From positions 1 to 64,000 of the forward strand of contig CANQBA010000002.1 of assembly GCA_947589545.1 (NCBI GenBank): a stretch of 64,000 nucleotides of DNA, in the 5' to 3' direction. Below the pieces are notes generated by a model. That model did no database searches, had not been told where the DNA came from, and was given only the letters and a program-made list of their open reading frames with translations. Shown piece after piece: positions 33,558 through 42,276 of this stretch. The number at the start of each line of letters is the position of its first letter. The stretch's first letter is position 1. The position numbers and the translations under genes are program-made. The DNA comes from an uncultured Oscillospiraceae bacterium (GTDB taxonomy: Bacteria > Bacillota > Clostridia > Oscillospirales > Oscillospiraceae).

Positions 33558-35654
33558 TCAGATAGAATAGGGTACCCTGACCGGCTCGTACCCTGTGAGC
33601 TCCCGGCTCTTTTCGTCTGGCTGGGAGGTGCCGATGTAAAACGTAAACCGTCCGCCGGCGGCTGTCCGCTCCCCCTGGTCGTTCACCACGGTCAGGGCCG
33701 TGGGGGACAGGGGGAACTCTATCCGTTTGCGTTCTCCCGCCTTCAGAAATACCCGGCAGAAGCCGCACAGGGAAGGGTTGGGGGGCGAGAAGGGCGAATT
33801 CTCGCATTTGACATACGCCTCCACCACGTCGCCGGTGTCAAGCGCTCCACGGTTCTCCACCCAGGCCCGGACGGTAAGCGTGCCGTTCGTGTCAATAAGC
33901 TCCGCTTCCGTGACGCGGACGTCGCCGTAGGTGAGGCCGAAGCCGAAGGGGTATTGGGCCCGCCGCTTCATATACCGGTAGGTGCGGTTTTCCATGCTGT
34001 AATCCTCAAAATCCGGCAGCTCCTCCAGCGTCTCATAGAAGGTGATGGGGAGCTTGCCGGAGGGGGACACGTCGCCGAAAAGAAGCTCCGCCGCCGCCCG
34101 TCCCCCCTGGGAGCCGGGGTACCACAGGTCAAGGATGGCGTCAAAATTCTCCCTGGCATAGCTTAAATCGATGTCGCTTCCGGCCAGGAGACAAAGGACG
34201 ACAGGCTTGCCGCTCTTTGCCGCCACCTCCATAAGCTTACGCTGGACTTCCGGCAGGAGCAGATCGTTCTTGTCGCCGGAGGCGTAGCTGTTGCTGGCGT
34301 CCCCCTCCTCGCCCTCCAGGGTCCAGTCCAGGCCCACACAGAGGATCACCGCGTCGCTGGCCTCGCACACCGCCGCGGCCTCGGCGTACCTGTCGCCGGG
34401 CTGGGAAAGAGGCTCATAGCGGTCACGGAACAGGTGACAGCCCATGGCCGTCAGCACCCGCACGCCGCTGTCCTCCAGATAGTCCAATATCCCCTCCTGA
34501 ACCGTCCAGTAGCGGGAGGCGTAGCCGTTATAATTGCCCACCAGGGCGTCGCGGCTGTCGGCGTTGGGGCCGATGACCGCCACCGTGCGCAGTTTGGACT
34601 TATCCAAGGGCAGAAGACCGTCGTTCTTCAGCAGTACGGCGCTCTCCAAAGCCGCCTTTTTGGCAAGCTTCAGGTGCTCCGGCGCCTCTACAACAGTGAG
34701 GGGGAGGGCGTCGTACTCACTGCCGTCCAAAAGTCCCAGCATGTACCGGGTGGTGAAAAGACGGACGCATGCCTCGGTAATCGTCTCCTGGGAGACAAGG
34801 CCCTGCTCATGGGCCTCTAAGATGAAGTGATAGGTGTCGCCGCAGTTTAAGTCACAGCCTCGGTTGATGGCAAGGGCCGCCGCGTCAACGGCGTTTTCGC
34901 ATACCCCGTGGCCGGTGAAAAAGTCCTTGATGGCCCAGCAGTCGGAGACGAAGTGGCCCTGAAAGCCCCACTCGCCCCGGAGCTTTTCCTGCAAAACAGT
35001 GCTGGCGCAGGCGGGTTCCCCGTTGACCCGGTTGTAGGCCCCCATGACCGCCTCCACCTTCGCCTCCCGCACCAGGGCCTCAAAAGCGGGCAGATACGTC
35101 TCGGTCAGATCCTTTGGGAATACTCTGGCGTCAAAGCGGTGGCGCTCCCCCTCCGGGCCGGAGTGGACGGCGAAGTGCTTGGCGCAGGCGGCGGCCCGCA
35201 AATGCTCCCCGTCCCCCTGGAGGCCCCGGACAAAGGCCACGCCCATGGCGGCGGTGAGGTACGGGTCCTCCCCGTACGTCTCATGGCCCCGCCCCCAGCG
35301 GGGATCCCGGAAGATGTTCACGTTGGGGGACCAGAAGGTCAGTCCCTTAAAAATATCCCTGTCGCCGTATTTCGACTGGGCGTTATACTTGGCCCGTCCT
35401 TCAAGGGAGATGACCTCCGCCGCATCGTGGATGAGCTGCGCGTCAAAGGAGGCGGCCATGGCGATGGCCTGGGGGAACACCGTGGCTTTGCCGGCGCGGG
35501 CTACCCCATGGAGGGCCTCGTTCCACCAGTTGTAGGCGGGGATCCCCAGACGCTTGATGGCCGGGGCCTGATACCGGAGCTGTCCCGCCCGCTCCTCCAG
35601 CGTCATTTGGGCCACCAAGGCTTCGGCTTTTTTTCTTGCTTCCTGACGAATCAT
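33558..35654 (-). CDS. Glycoside hydrolase family 3, probable beta-xylosidase/beta-glucosidase
   Basis: 698 aa. GH3 N-terminal (beta/alpha)8 domain: LGIPAYNWWNEALHGVARAG, FWSPNVNIFRDPRWGRGHET, AAACAKHFAVHSGPEGERH, and the nucleophile region GHFVSDCWAIKDF, where Asp precedes Cys. The alpha/beta sandwich has SAVLLKNDGLLPLD and IGPNADSR, and a C-terminal fibronectin-III-like domain follows. There is no signal peptide, so it acts inside the cell on imported oligosaccharide, with the WNEALHGVA block typical of xylosidase-type members. GGGAGGTC precedes the ATG. Between the GH8 and xylulokinase genes, hence assignment to xylo-oligosaccharides; the exact aglycone preference is inference. Confidence 0.88.
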   Translation of the reverse strand: MIRQEARKKAEALVAQMTLEERAGQLRYQAPAIKRLGIPAYNWWNEALHGVARAGKATVFPQAIAMAASFDAQLIHDAAEVISLEGRAKYNAQSKYGDRDIFKGLTFWSPNVNIFRDPRWGRGHETYGEDPYLTAAMGVAFVRGLQGDGEHLRAAACAKHFAVHSGPEGERHRFDARVFPKDLTETYLPAFEALVREAKVEAVMGAYNRVNGEPACASTVLQEKLRGEWGFQGHFVSDCWAIKDFFTGHGVCENAVDAAALAINRGCDLNCGDTYHFILEAHEQGLVSQETITEACVRLFTTRYMLGLLDGSEYDALPLTVVEAPEHLKLAKKAALESAVLLKNDGLLPLDKSKLRTVAVIGPNADSRDALVGNYNGYASRYWTVQEGILDYLEDSGVRVLTAMGCHLFRDRYEPLSQPGDRYAEAAAVCEASDAVILCVGLDWTLEGEEGDASNSYASGDKNDLLLPEVQRKLMEVAAKSGKPVVLCLLAGSDIDLSYARENFDAILDLWYPGSQGGRAAAELLFGDVSPSGKLPITFYETLEELPDFEDYSMENRTYRYMKRRAQYPFGFGLTYGDVRVTEAELIDTNGTLTVRAWVENRGALDTGDVVEAYVKCENSPFSPPNPSLCGFCRVFLKAGERKRIEFPLSPTALTVVNDQGERTAAGGRFTFYIGTSQPDEKSRELTGYEPVRVPYSI

Positions 35655-35670
35655 AGTCTGACCTCCCGGT

Positions 35671-36810
35671 TCAATAGATCCTGTACTGTCCGCCCAGCGC
35701 CAGGAGGGCGAACAGATAAAGGCAGTTGTCGTAGTAGCGCCTGTTTCCCGTCCTCAGGGGCGTGTCCCAAAATTCCCGGACGCACCGGAGCGCCCTGCCG
35801 GACAGGGGTTCCGGGGAAGCGATGGCACTTTCCGCCAGGGTGGCGGTGATGGCCGTGGGGTGGAGGGCCGCGCCGGGAAGGAATGTCCCGTCCACGGCGT
35901 AGATGCCCCGAGGGTTTTCCGCCGCCGTCTCCAGGAAAAACCGCCGTACCTTCTCCGCGATCTCCGCCTGCCACGTCTCGCCCCGGGCCTCACCGAACCA
36001 GCAGTAGTCCATGGCGATGTTGGCTACGGTGCGGTAGGCGTCGGAGTAGTGCCAATCGTGGCGGCCAAAGCGCTCCCGGAGCCGCGTGCAGGGTGAGCCG
36101 TCAAACTCCGCATACTCCGCCGAGAGACCCGTCACCGGATGGCAGGCCAACTGTAAATAGTCCCGGCTGGCCGCGGCGGCCTGCGCCCAGAAGGGCCGAT
36201 CCTCTGGGTCGGCCAGGAGGGCGAACTGATCGTAGAAGTGGGGCAGATGATAGGAGGGGTCGGTAAAATCCGCCTCCGGGATGAACCGGATGAGATGATT
36301 GTCCCTGTCCCACATATTCCGGCCACGACCGCCGTCCTCCTTGTGGAGGCAGGCGCGGAGAATTGCCCTGGCCCAACCGGAGTAGTTGTAGATCCCCGCC
36401 CCGTCGCCCCAGCGGTGGGCGGCGAAGAAGAGAGCCATAGCGAAATATTCCTCCCCGTCCGGTGCGGGGCCATGGGCGTTGGGGTTCCCGTCAGGACTCA
36501 CAGACCAGGCGAAATAGCCGCTGTTCTCCCCCTCGTCCATATACATATATGTCACGGCCCATTTCCAGAGCCGGTCAAATTCCGCTTTTTTATCCATCTG
36601 GACGCACATCATCATGCCGTAGCTCATGCCCTCGGTGCGCACATCCAAGTTGCCGGTGTCCTCTATGTACGCCATATCGGATCCGGCCTCAAAATAAAAT
36701 TTATCGGGCCCGTAAAAGATGGCGTCAAAGCATGACCCGACGCGTTTTTCAATTTCCCGGGGCGATATCCCCGCCTCGGAGAGGACGTTGCGGTAAACGG
36801 TCTTATTCAT
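35671..36810 (-). CDS. GH8 reducing-end xylose-releasing exo-oligoxylanase
   Basis: 379 aa from ATG 36810, with AGGTG 6 nt upstream; an in-frame ATG at 36819 is less well placed. A GH8 (alpha/alpha)6 barrel: the acid is probably the Glu in DVRTEGMSYGMMMCVQ (about 57-72), and SDAYRTVANIAMD contains the conserved Asp. Also FAWSVSPDGNPNAHGPAPDG and YFAMALFFAAHRWG. Absence of a signal peptide and clustering with GH3, transporter and xylulokinase match the intracellular Rex enzymes, which remove single xylose units from the reducing end of oligosaccharides. Start is 14 bp upstream of the GH3 gene's ATG region. Confidence 0.87.
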   Translation of the reverse strand: MNKTVYRNVLSEAGISPREIEKRVGSCFDAIFYGPDKFYFEAGSDMAYIEDTGNLDVRTEGMSYGMMMCVQMDKKAEFDRLWKWAVTYMYMDEGENSGYFAWSVSPDGNPNAHGPAPDGEEYFAMALFFAAHRWGDGAGIYNYSGWARAILRACLHKEDGGRGRNMWDRDNHLIRFIPEADFTDPSYHLPHFYDQFALLADPEDRPFWAQAAAASRDYLQLACHPVTGLSAEYAEFDGSPCTRLRERFGRHDWHYSDAYRTVANIAMDYCWFGEARGETWQAEIAEKVRRFFLETAAENPRGIYAVDGTFLPGAALHPTAITATLAESAIASPEPLSGRALRCVREFWDTPLRTGNRRYYDNCLYLFALLALGGQYRIY

Positions 36811-36839
36811 GGAAGTCACCTGTTTTTATGCAGAAAATG

Positions 36840-36867
36840 CGGCCGCCGCATATGGATACGGCGGCCG
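36840..36867 (-). other. Intercistronic stem-loop
   Basis: Perfect 9-bp stem CGGCCGCCG / CGGCGGCCG around a 10-base loop, between the second permease and GH8 genes. It lacks a T run. It may stabilise or moderate the upstream part of the polycistronic RNA. Confidence 0.5.
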
Positions 36868-36943
36868 GGTACAGGGGAAAATGGGAGGATGGAAATAGAA
36901 GAAATCTGTTGTAAAAATTGGCCCGAATCCTTCCGGCGGGTCT

Positions 36944-37840
36944 TCACTCCTTGACGCTTCCGATGGTCATGCCGGTGACAAAATAGCGCTGGAGGAAGGG
37001 GTAGAGGCAGATGATCGGGAGCATGGTCACTACGGTGGCGGCGGCCCTGACGGTCATCGGCGTGACTGCCGCCTGAGCGGTGGAGCCCGGGTTGGCGGTG
37101 CCGCCCTGCTGCATGACGGAATTCAAAAGCTTCATCAGCTCATACTGGAGCGTGGTGTATTCCGAGGCCATGCGGTTATAGAGCATGGCGTCAAACCAGG
37201 AGTTCCACTGTGCCACGGCCACAAAGAGGGCCACCGTAGCGTAAACGGGCTTGCACAGAGGGGAGATGATACTGACAAAGATCCTGAAGTCCCCGGCGCC
37301 GTCGATCTGGGCCGATTCCTCCAGGCCGTCGGGCAGGCCCTCCATGTAGGTGCGCATGACCAGCATGTTGAAGGCGCCGATCATGCCGGGGATGATATAG
37401 ACCCAGAAGGAGTTGGTCAGGCCAAGGTTCCTGTAGAGGATCAGGGTGGGGATCATGCCGCCGTTGACGTACATGGTGATCACCCAGAACAGGGACAGCT
37501 GCGAGCGGAAAACAAACTTTTTCCGGCTCACCACGTACGCAAGCAGAGCGTTTGTGATCAGCGCCAGCACCGTGCCCAGGACCGTGCGCGCCACGGTGAT
37601 ATAGGCGCCGGTGATAATGTTCTTCTGGTTCAACACGGTCTGGTAGTTTTTCAGGGTGAACATCCTGGGGATCAGGTGGATCCCGCCCCGTACGGCGTCC
37701 ACGCCGTCGTTCAGGGAGAGGGCGACGGTGTTCAGCACGGGGTAGAGGGTAATGACCACGAAGGCGGTGAGGAATATGGTGTTGCACACCACAAATATCT
37801 TGTCGCCGATACCGGTCTTCATCTTATGATGCTTTTTCAT
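36944..37840 (-). CDS. Carbohydrate ABC transporter permease (LplC/YtcP-like)
   Basis: 298 aa from ATG 37840 (AAGGGGGTG, 9-nt spacing); the upstream frame overlaps the other permease gene and lacks a ribosome site. Six membrane helices are expected, with strong ones at IFLTAFVVITLYPVLNTVAL, YVVSRKKFVF-adjacent and ATVVTMLPIICLYPF. The cytoplasmic EAA loop is EESAQIDGAGDFRIFVSIIS, which contacts the ATPase. Inner half of a polysaccharide/oligosaccharide importer with the adjacent permease. No ATPase is encoded here; a shared MsmX-type ATPase elsewhere would be usual. Confidence 0.9.
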   Translation of the reverse strand: MKKHHKMKTGIGDKIFVVCNTIFLTAFVVITLYPVLNTVALSLNDGVDAVRGGIHLIPRMFTLKNYQTVLNQKNIITGAYITVARTVLGTVLALITNALLAYVVSRKKFVFRSQLSLFWVITMYVNGGMIPTLILYRNLGLTNSFWVYIIPGMIGAFNMLVMRTYMEGLPDGLEESAQIDGAGDFRIFVSIISPLCKPVYATVALFVAVAQWNSWFDAMLYNRMASEYTTLQYELMKLLNSVMQQGGTANPGSTAQAAVTPMTVRAAATVVTMLPIICLYPFLQRYFVTGMTIGSVKE

Positions 37841-37856
37841 GATCGTCCGCACCCCC

Positions 37857-38774
37857 TTAGAACAGTCTCTGTTCGCCGGTCTTCTTGGCGAACTGGTTGG
37901 CGGCCACAATGAGGATGATAGCCACAACGCTCTTGAAGATGCCGGCGGCAGTACCTAAGGAGAAGTCGTTCTGGCTGACGCCCCAGGTCAGCGTGTAGAT
38001 GTCGATGGTCTCCGAAACGCTCTTGACCAGACCGTTGCCTAAGAGGTACTGCACCTCGAAGCCGGCGTTCAGGACGTTGCCGATGTTCATGATGAGCAAA
38101 ATCATGATGGTGGGGCGGATGCCCGGAAGGGTGATGTTCTTGATCTTGGCCCAGCGCCCGGCGCCGTCGATAGTGGCGGCCTCATAGAGACTGGGATCGA
38201 TGGAGGTAATGGCGGCCAGATAAACGATGGCGTTCCAGCCCGTCTCCTTCCACACATTGGCGAAGGCTACGATGGGCCAGAAGTAGCCCTTGTGGGCGAA
38301 GAAATTGATGGGGGTATCCAGGATGCCCAGCTTCACCAGCAGTTCGTTAATGATGCCGGAGGAGGACAGGGCGTCGTGGAGGATGCCCGTAACGATGATC
38401 CAGCTCAAAAAGTGGGGCAGGTAGGACACCGTCTGGACGAATTTCTTGCCGATGGCAAGCCGAACCTCGTTTAAGAGAATAGCAAAGACGATGGCCATGA
38501 CGAAGGTGCAGACCAAGTTCAGAACACCCATGGCCAGGGTGTTTCGGATCACGCGCAGGAAGGTGGCATCGGAGAAGAGGAATTTGAATTTTTCAAATCC
38601 CACCCATTGGGAGTCAAAGAAGCCGTCCTTTGTCTTGTAATTCTGGAAGGCCATGATCCACCCGCCCAGAGGCAGGTAATAGAAGATGATGCCGTAGACG
38701 ACGAAGCAGGCCGTGCAGATCAACAGGAACTTCTGGTTTTTCAGCTCTTTCCAGGAGATGCGTTTTGCTTTCAC
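37857..38774 (-). CDS. Carbohydrate ABC transporter permease (LplB-like)
   Basis: 305 aa with a GTG start at 38774 (AAGGAGG, 7-nt spacing). Membrane helices include FLLICTACFVVYGIIFYYLP, LVCTFVMAIVFAILL and FKSVVAIILIVAAN. The EAA-type loop is YEAATIDGAGRWAKIKNITL. It pairs with the permease encoded just downstream and the lipoprotein encoded upstream to import oligosaccharide, in the LplABC arrangement of Firmicutes. Confidence 0.9.
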   Translation of the reverse strand: MKAKRISWKELKNQKFLLICTACFVVYGIIFYYLPLGGWIMAFQNYKTKDGFFDSQWVGFEKFKFLFSDATFLRVIRNTLAMGVLNLVCTFVMAIVFAILLNEVRLAIGKKFVQTVSYLPHFLSWIIVTGILHDALSSSGIINELLVKLGILDTPINFFAHKGYFWPIVAFANVWKETGWNAIVYLAAITSIDPSLYEAATIDGAGRWAKIKNITLPGIRPTIMILLIMNIGNVLNAGFEVQYLLGNGLVKSVSETIDIYTLTWGVSQNDFSLGTAAGIFKSVVAIILIVAANQFAKKTGEQRLF

Positions 38775-38812
38775 TTTTTGACCTCCTTGCGGGCCCGGAG
38801 GCCCTTTTATGG

Positions 38813-38838
38813 CGGAGGGGGCTTTCCGGCCCCCTCCG
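38813..38838 (-). other. Intercistronic stem-loop after the binding-protein gene
   Basis: Perfect 10-bp stem CGGAGGGGGC / GCCCCCTCCG around TTTCCG. Placed between the highly needed binding-protein gene and the permease genes. Such hairpins commonly protect the upstream message from 3' decay, raising binding protein over permeases. Confidence 0.55.
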
Positions 38839-38867
38839 TATGACGCGAAGGGTAAAGAAGCGCCGTC

Positions 38868-40526
38868 TTATTCCGCGGCGGCCTCGACGCGGCGGTTCAG
38901 CTCCTGCTGCATCTCGTCCAGGAAATTCTGAGGATTGGCGGCCTTGTAGGCGTCCATGTAGGCGTTCCACTCGGATTCAAAGTTGGAGCTCATGACCACT
39001 CTGGGCAGCCACTCGTGCTTGACCTCGCCCATCTTGACCCAGGCCTTGCCGCCCGGTGTATCGGTGGTCATGGCGTTGGAGAAGGAGTACATGGGGAACC
39101 AGGGCTGGTTGTGCTCCACCACGGAGCCGATCATATCGGGATAGCTGTCCGCGTTGTAGGCCTCAAAGCACTTGACCAGAGGCTCGGCAAGGCCGTCGAA
39201 GAATTCGGAGGCCTGCTCGTTCGGCTGCATGGCGTTCTTGCCGTCATGGCTGGTGCCCAGCCACTGAGGCATGTAGGAATAGTTGCACAGGTGGCTCGCC
39301 TGATAGGCCGGGTCGGCGCACTTTGTACGCATTTCCTCGGTGCGGTAATACATACCGTCCTCATCCACCAGGTAATCTACGCCCTCCACGCCCCAGAAGC
39401 GCAGGTCGTGGATCTCCTGATCCAGAATGTCGTTCAGGAATTTAAAGGCGGCGTCAATGTCCTTGCAGCTGGTGGTGACGGCCACGCCGCTGGAGTTGTT
39501 GAGGGTGTCGTCATAGGTATGCCAGCGGTTCTCCATGCCCTCCTCGATGGTCAGGCCCAGGGGCACGTAGTTGCAGCCCAACTTATCCAGGCCCTGCTGC
39601 TTGAAGACATCGTTGACGGTGTAGGCGAAATCCCACCACTGGTCGCACATGCCCAGGACGCGGCCGGTGGAGAGCTTGGCTATGTACTCATCGTAGGTCT
39701 GGGTGGCAAACTCGATGTCGATGTTGCCGGCCAGATACTGCTCGTTGAGCTTCTGGAAATATTTCTTGGCGGTGGGGGTGGTGTTGTAGTCCACAATGGT
39801 GGGTGTCCCGGAGGAGGCGTCCACAATAACGGAGCCGTCGTTGGGATAGCCGTCCAGGAACTCAGGGGCGTTTTCGATGCAGAAGTACTTCCAGTCCTCG
39901 CACAGAGCCGTGTAGGGGATGACGTCCGCGTCCTTGAAGGTGGGATTGGCCTCGGCAAAGCGGGTCAGCACGTCAAAGTATTGATCCAGGGTCTTGATCT
40001 GGGGATAACCGGCCCACTCCAGGACACGAACCTGGATCCAGAAGGCCTCGTCGTTGTGGGTGGTGGCGCGGTTCTCGCCGTAGGTATTCTGGAACACGTT
40101 GGCCCAGTAGATGTGGCCGTCCTCCTGACGGAAGGAATCCCACTCCTTGTCGGAGTACATCTCCTTCAGATTGGGGTACTTGTCCAGATACTCGTCCCAG
40201 GGGACAAGAACGCCCTCGTCATAGAGGGCCATCATGCCGTCGCCGCCGTCGATGAAGTCGGGGTAGTCGCCGCCGGCGATGATGGAGCCGACAGCCTCCG
40301 CGGCGGTCTGGCCGGTGAGCCAGGTCTCCTTGACCTTGACGCCGGTCTTTTCGGCGATTATCTGCTGAATCTCATTGTCGTCGTTGATCTCGGAACCTGC
40401 CATGGCGATGAACATGGTGAAATTCTTGATGTCGCCGTCGTCCTTCTTGTTGCAGCCGGCCAGGGCCAGAACCATGACCGCCAGCAGTCCAAGAGCCAGG
40501 ACACGCTGAAGCTTCCTGTTTTTCAT
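38868..40526 (-). CDS. Extracellular oligosaccharide-binding lipoprotein
   Basis: 552 aa. A lipoprotein signal peptide runs to the lipobox LALAGC, giving a lipidated Cys25. The mature protein is an LplA-type (COG1653-like) solute-binding protein, with MFIAMAGSEINDDNEIQQII, YPDFIDGGDGMMALYDEGVL and VPWDEYLDKYPNLKEMYSD near the N-terminus, and many surface aromatic residues. It captures the oligosaccharide, presumably xylo-oligosaccharide, at the outer face. GGAGGAAG precedes the ATG and a strong promoter lies about 50 bp upstream. First gene of the uptake/hydrolysis operon. Confidence 0.9.
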   Translation of the reverse strand: MKNRKLQRVLALGLLAVMVLALAGCNKKDDGDIKNFTMFIAMAGSEINDDNEIQQIIAEKTGVKVKETWLTGQTAAEAVGSIIAGGDYPDFIDGGDGMMALYDEGVLVPWDEYLDKYPNLKEMYSDKEWDSFRQEDGHIYWANVFQNTYGENRATTHNDEAFWIQVRVLEWAGYPQIKTLDQYFDVLTRFAEANPTFKDADVIPYTALCEDWKYFCIENAPEFLDGYPNDGSVIVDASSGTPTIVDYNTTPTAKKYFQKLNEQYLAGNIDIEFATQTYDEYIAKLSTGRVLGMCDQWWDFAYTVNDVFKQQGLDKLGCNYVPLGLTIEEGMENRWHTYDDTLNNSSGVAVTTSCKDIDAAFKFLNDILDQEIHDLRFWGVEGVDYLVDEDGMYYRTEEMRTKCADPAYQASHLCNYSYMPQWLGTSHDGKNAMQPNEQASEFFDGLAEPLVKCFEAYNADSYPDMIGSVVEHNQPWFPMYSFSNAMTTDTPGGKAWVKMGEVKHEWLPRVVMSSNFESEWNAYMDAYKAANPQNFLDEMQQELNRRVEAAAE

Positions 40527-40574
40527 AGTCTTCCTCCTTCATAGTTTGCCCCTCCCCAGGGGCGTTATGGCTTC

Positions 40575-40603
40575 ATTATAATCGTTCACAATTTGTTAAA
40601 CAA
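40575..40603 (-). promoter_or_regulatory. Promoter of the xylo-oligosaccharide uptake operon
   Basis: Minus strand TTGTTT (40598-40603), 17-bp spacer, perfect TATAAT (40575-40580). It lies just upstream of the binding-protein gene and is the likely YesN-responsive promoter. No clean operator could be defined by eye. Confidence 0.6.
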
Positions 40604-40692
40604 CCGGCGAATTCTATGAAAAATACCGAAATTTTCTACAATACGCCAAAACCGCTCCGCCCTTTTGCCCTGCCCCTGTAAAAAATGACGGC

Positions 40693-40725
40693 AAAAATCC
40701 CGTCCTCCTAAACGGAGAACGGGAT
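40693..40725 (-). terminator. Terminator after the esterase gene
   Basis: Minus strand ATCCCGTTCTCC, short loop, GGAGGACGGGAT (one mismatch) followed by TTTT. It separates the yesMN-esterase operon from the uptake operon. Confidence 0.7.
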
Positions 40726-40759
40726 CGATTGGCCGTCAGAGGGAACACGCGAAAGAAAA

Positions 40760-42265
40760 TCACGCCTCCAAGGTGAAGGGAATGGCGGGGAGGCCGGCGC
40801 TGTTGTAGAGATTTACCTGAAACCAGCAGGTTTGGGCAAAGCGCAGGCTGACCGGCCCCGCGTCCCGCCGGAGGGTGACGGTGAGGGTGTCGCCGGAGAC
40901 GGCGGCCTCAAAATCCACGGCCCCCGCGCTATCAAACGCTTCCAGCGCCGAGAGCGGTTCACCGCGAGCCGTCAGCCCCGCCCCGGCGTTTTGGAAGGCG
41001 ATTTTTACGGTTTTTCCCTCCCGGACGGCGCTCCGGGGATAGGGCGGGTCGCAAAGGAGAGGCCGTCCGTAGACACGGCCCAGGGCCAGGAGCGCCAGAC
41101 GACGGCCCACGGTCTTTTTGTCCTTGGGGTGGATATCCAGGCGCTGACCGGCGTCGGAAATCGAGCAGAGTTGCATGTCCGGGTCTTCCAGGCAGGCCAG
41201 CCGTTGACATTCCCGGATCGTCGGAAAGCCCTGATCATGAAAGCCGAACCAGGATTCCCAGCCGGGGAGCTGGACGATGAGGAAGGGCAGACGCTCGCTC
41301 CAAGCCTCCCGCCAACAGGCCGCCAGTGCGGCAAGCATGTCCTTATAAAGAGCGCCCCGCCCGCCGTTGTCGTCGGATTCCCCCTGGTACCAGAGGACGC
41401 CCTGCACGGGGAAGGGGGCCACGGTGGCAACCATCCGCTCCCAGAGGATACCGGGGGTGTTCTGGGGCAGGGGCAGGGCCGCCGTGACCGGGTCCGCCGG
41501 CGGTTGGGCGGCCAAAAAGGCGTCGATCTCCTTTTGGCCCGGCGTACGGGGGAGCATAAACTCGTTGAAGGGGTTCTGGAAGGGGCGGCCCGTGTCGTTG
41601 TCGGGCTTCCGGGCCATCCGCCTGAGGTAATCCGCCCGGTCAATGTTCTGAAAATCCGCCCTGGCGGCGTCCAGCCAGACCTTCCCCGCGCGTTTCACAT
41701 ATTCGCGGCTCATCCAGGCGCAGGAGGGGGTGCCGCCCCAGTTGCAGCCGACGATCCCCACGGGGACGTCCAGGGCCGCGCCCAGCTCCTTCTGAAAATA
41801 GTAGCCCACGGCGGAGAACCAATCCCGCTCCGCCCCCACGGCTCGCCGCCAGCGGCCCACCTGGCTGTAGTCAAAATCCCGCTCCTGGCCGGGATAGCTG
41901 AGCTTTGGCACGTCGTAAAAGCGAAGATCAGGAAGCTCCTCCGTCTCCTCCCGCCGGTGGGCCTCATAGCGAAGCCAGAACTCCATATTGGACTGACCGG
42001 CGGCGATCCACACCTCGCCCACGGCCACGTCCTCCAGCCGCGTTCTCTCACCCCCGGAGGATACGGTCACTGTAAGGCCCGTACCGGCCGGCAGCGGCGG
42101 CAGAACGGCCATCCACCGCCCGCCGGCGTCCGTCTGGGCGGTAACGCCATGGGGGCCCACGGTGACCTCCACGGTGCCGCCGGGGGCGGCGCTGCCCCAG
42201 ATTTTGACCGGCTTTTCCCGCTGGAGCATCATACCGGACTGAAAGATCTTTGCCAACGCGAGCAT
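40760..42265 (-). CDS. SGNH-type sialate O-acetylesterase/acetyl-xylan esterase-like protein
   Basis: 501 aa. The SGNH/GDSL-like catalytic Ser is in WIAAGQSNMEFWL (about 88-100). GTPSCAWMS and LWYQGESDDN are oxyanion/active-site blocks, and the Asp-His pair is likely in LDIHPKDK (about 385-392). A N-terminal beta domain (SAAPGGTVEVTVG) and a C-terminal beta region are as in COG2755-related DUF303 esterases. No signal peptide, so it probably deacetylates imported oligosaccharides. Co-oriented and 12 bp after the response-regulator gene. Acetyl-xylan as substrate is inferred from context. Confidence 0.83.
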   Translation of the reverse strand: MLALAKIFQSGMMLQREKPVKIWGSAAPGGTVEVTVGPHGVTAQTDAGGRWMAVLPPLPAGTGLTVTVSSGGERTRLEDVAVGEVWIAAGQSNMEFWLRYEAHRREETEELPDLRFYDVPKLSYPGQERDFDYSQVGRWRRAVGAERDWFSAVGYYFQKELGAALDVPVGIVGCNWGGTPSCAWMSREYVKRAGKVWLDAARADFQNIDRADYLRRMARKPDNDTGRPFQNPFNEFMLPRTPGQKEIDAFLAAQPPADPVTAALPLPQNTPGILWERMVATVAPFPVQGVLWYQGESDDNGGRGALYKDMLAALAACWREAWSERLPFLIVQLPGWESWFGFHDQGFPTIRECQRLACLEDPDMQLCSISDAGQRLDIHPKDKKTVGRRLALLALGRVYGRPLLCDPPYPRSAVREGKTVKIAFQNAGAGLTARGEPLSALEAFDSAGAVDFEAAVSGDTLTVTLRRDAGPVSLRFAQTCWFQVNLYNSAGLPAIPFTLEA

Positions 42266-42276
42266 CTTCTCACCCT

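Noticed and set aside
39015-40544. 509-residue plus-strand frame opposite the binding-protein gene
   Set aside because: It is the shadow of a lipoprotein gene with signal peptide, promoter and ribosome site; Gly/Val/Leu-biased composition only.
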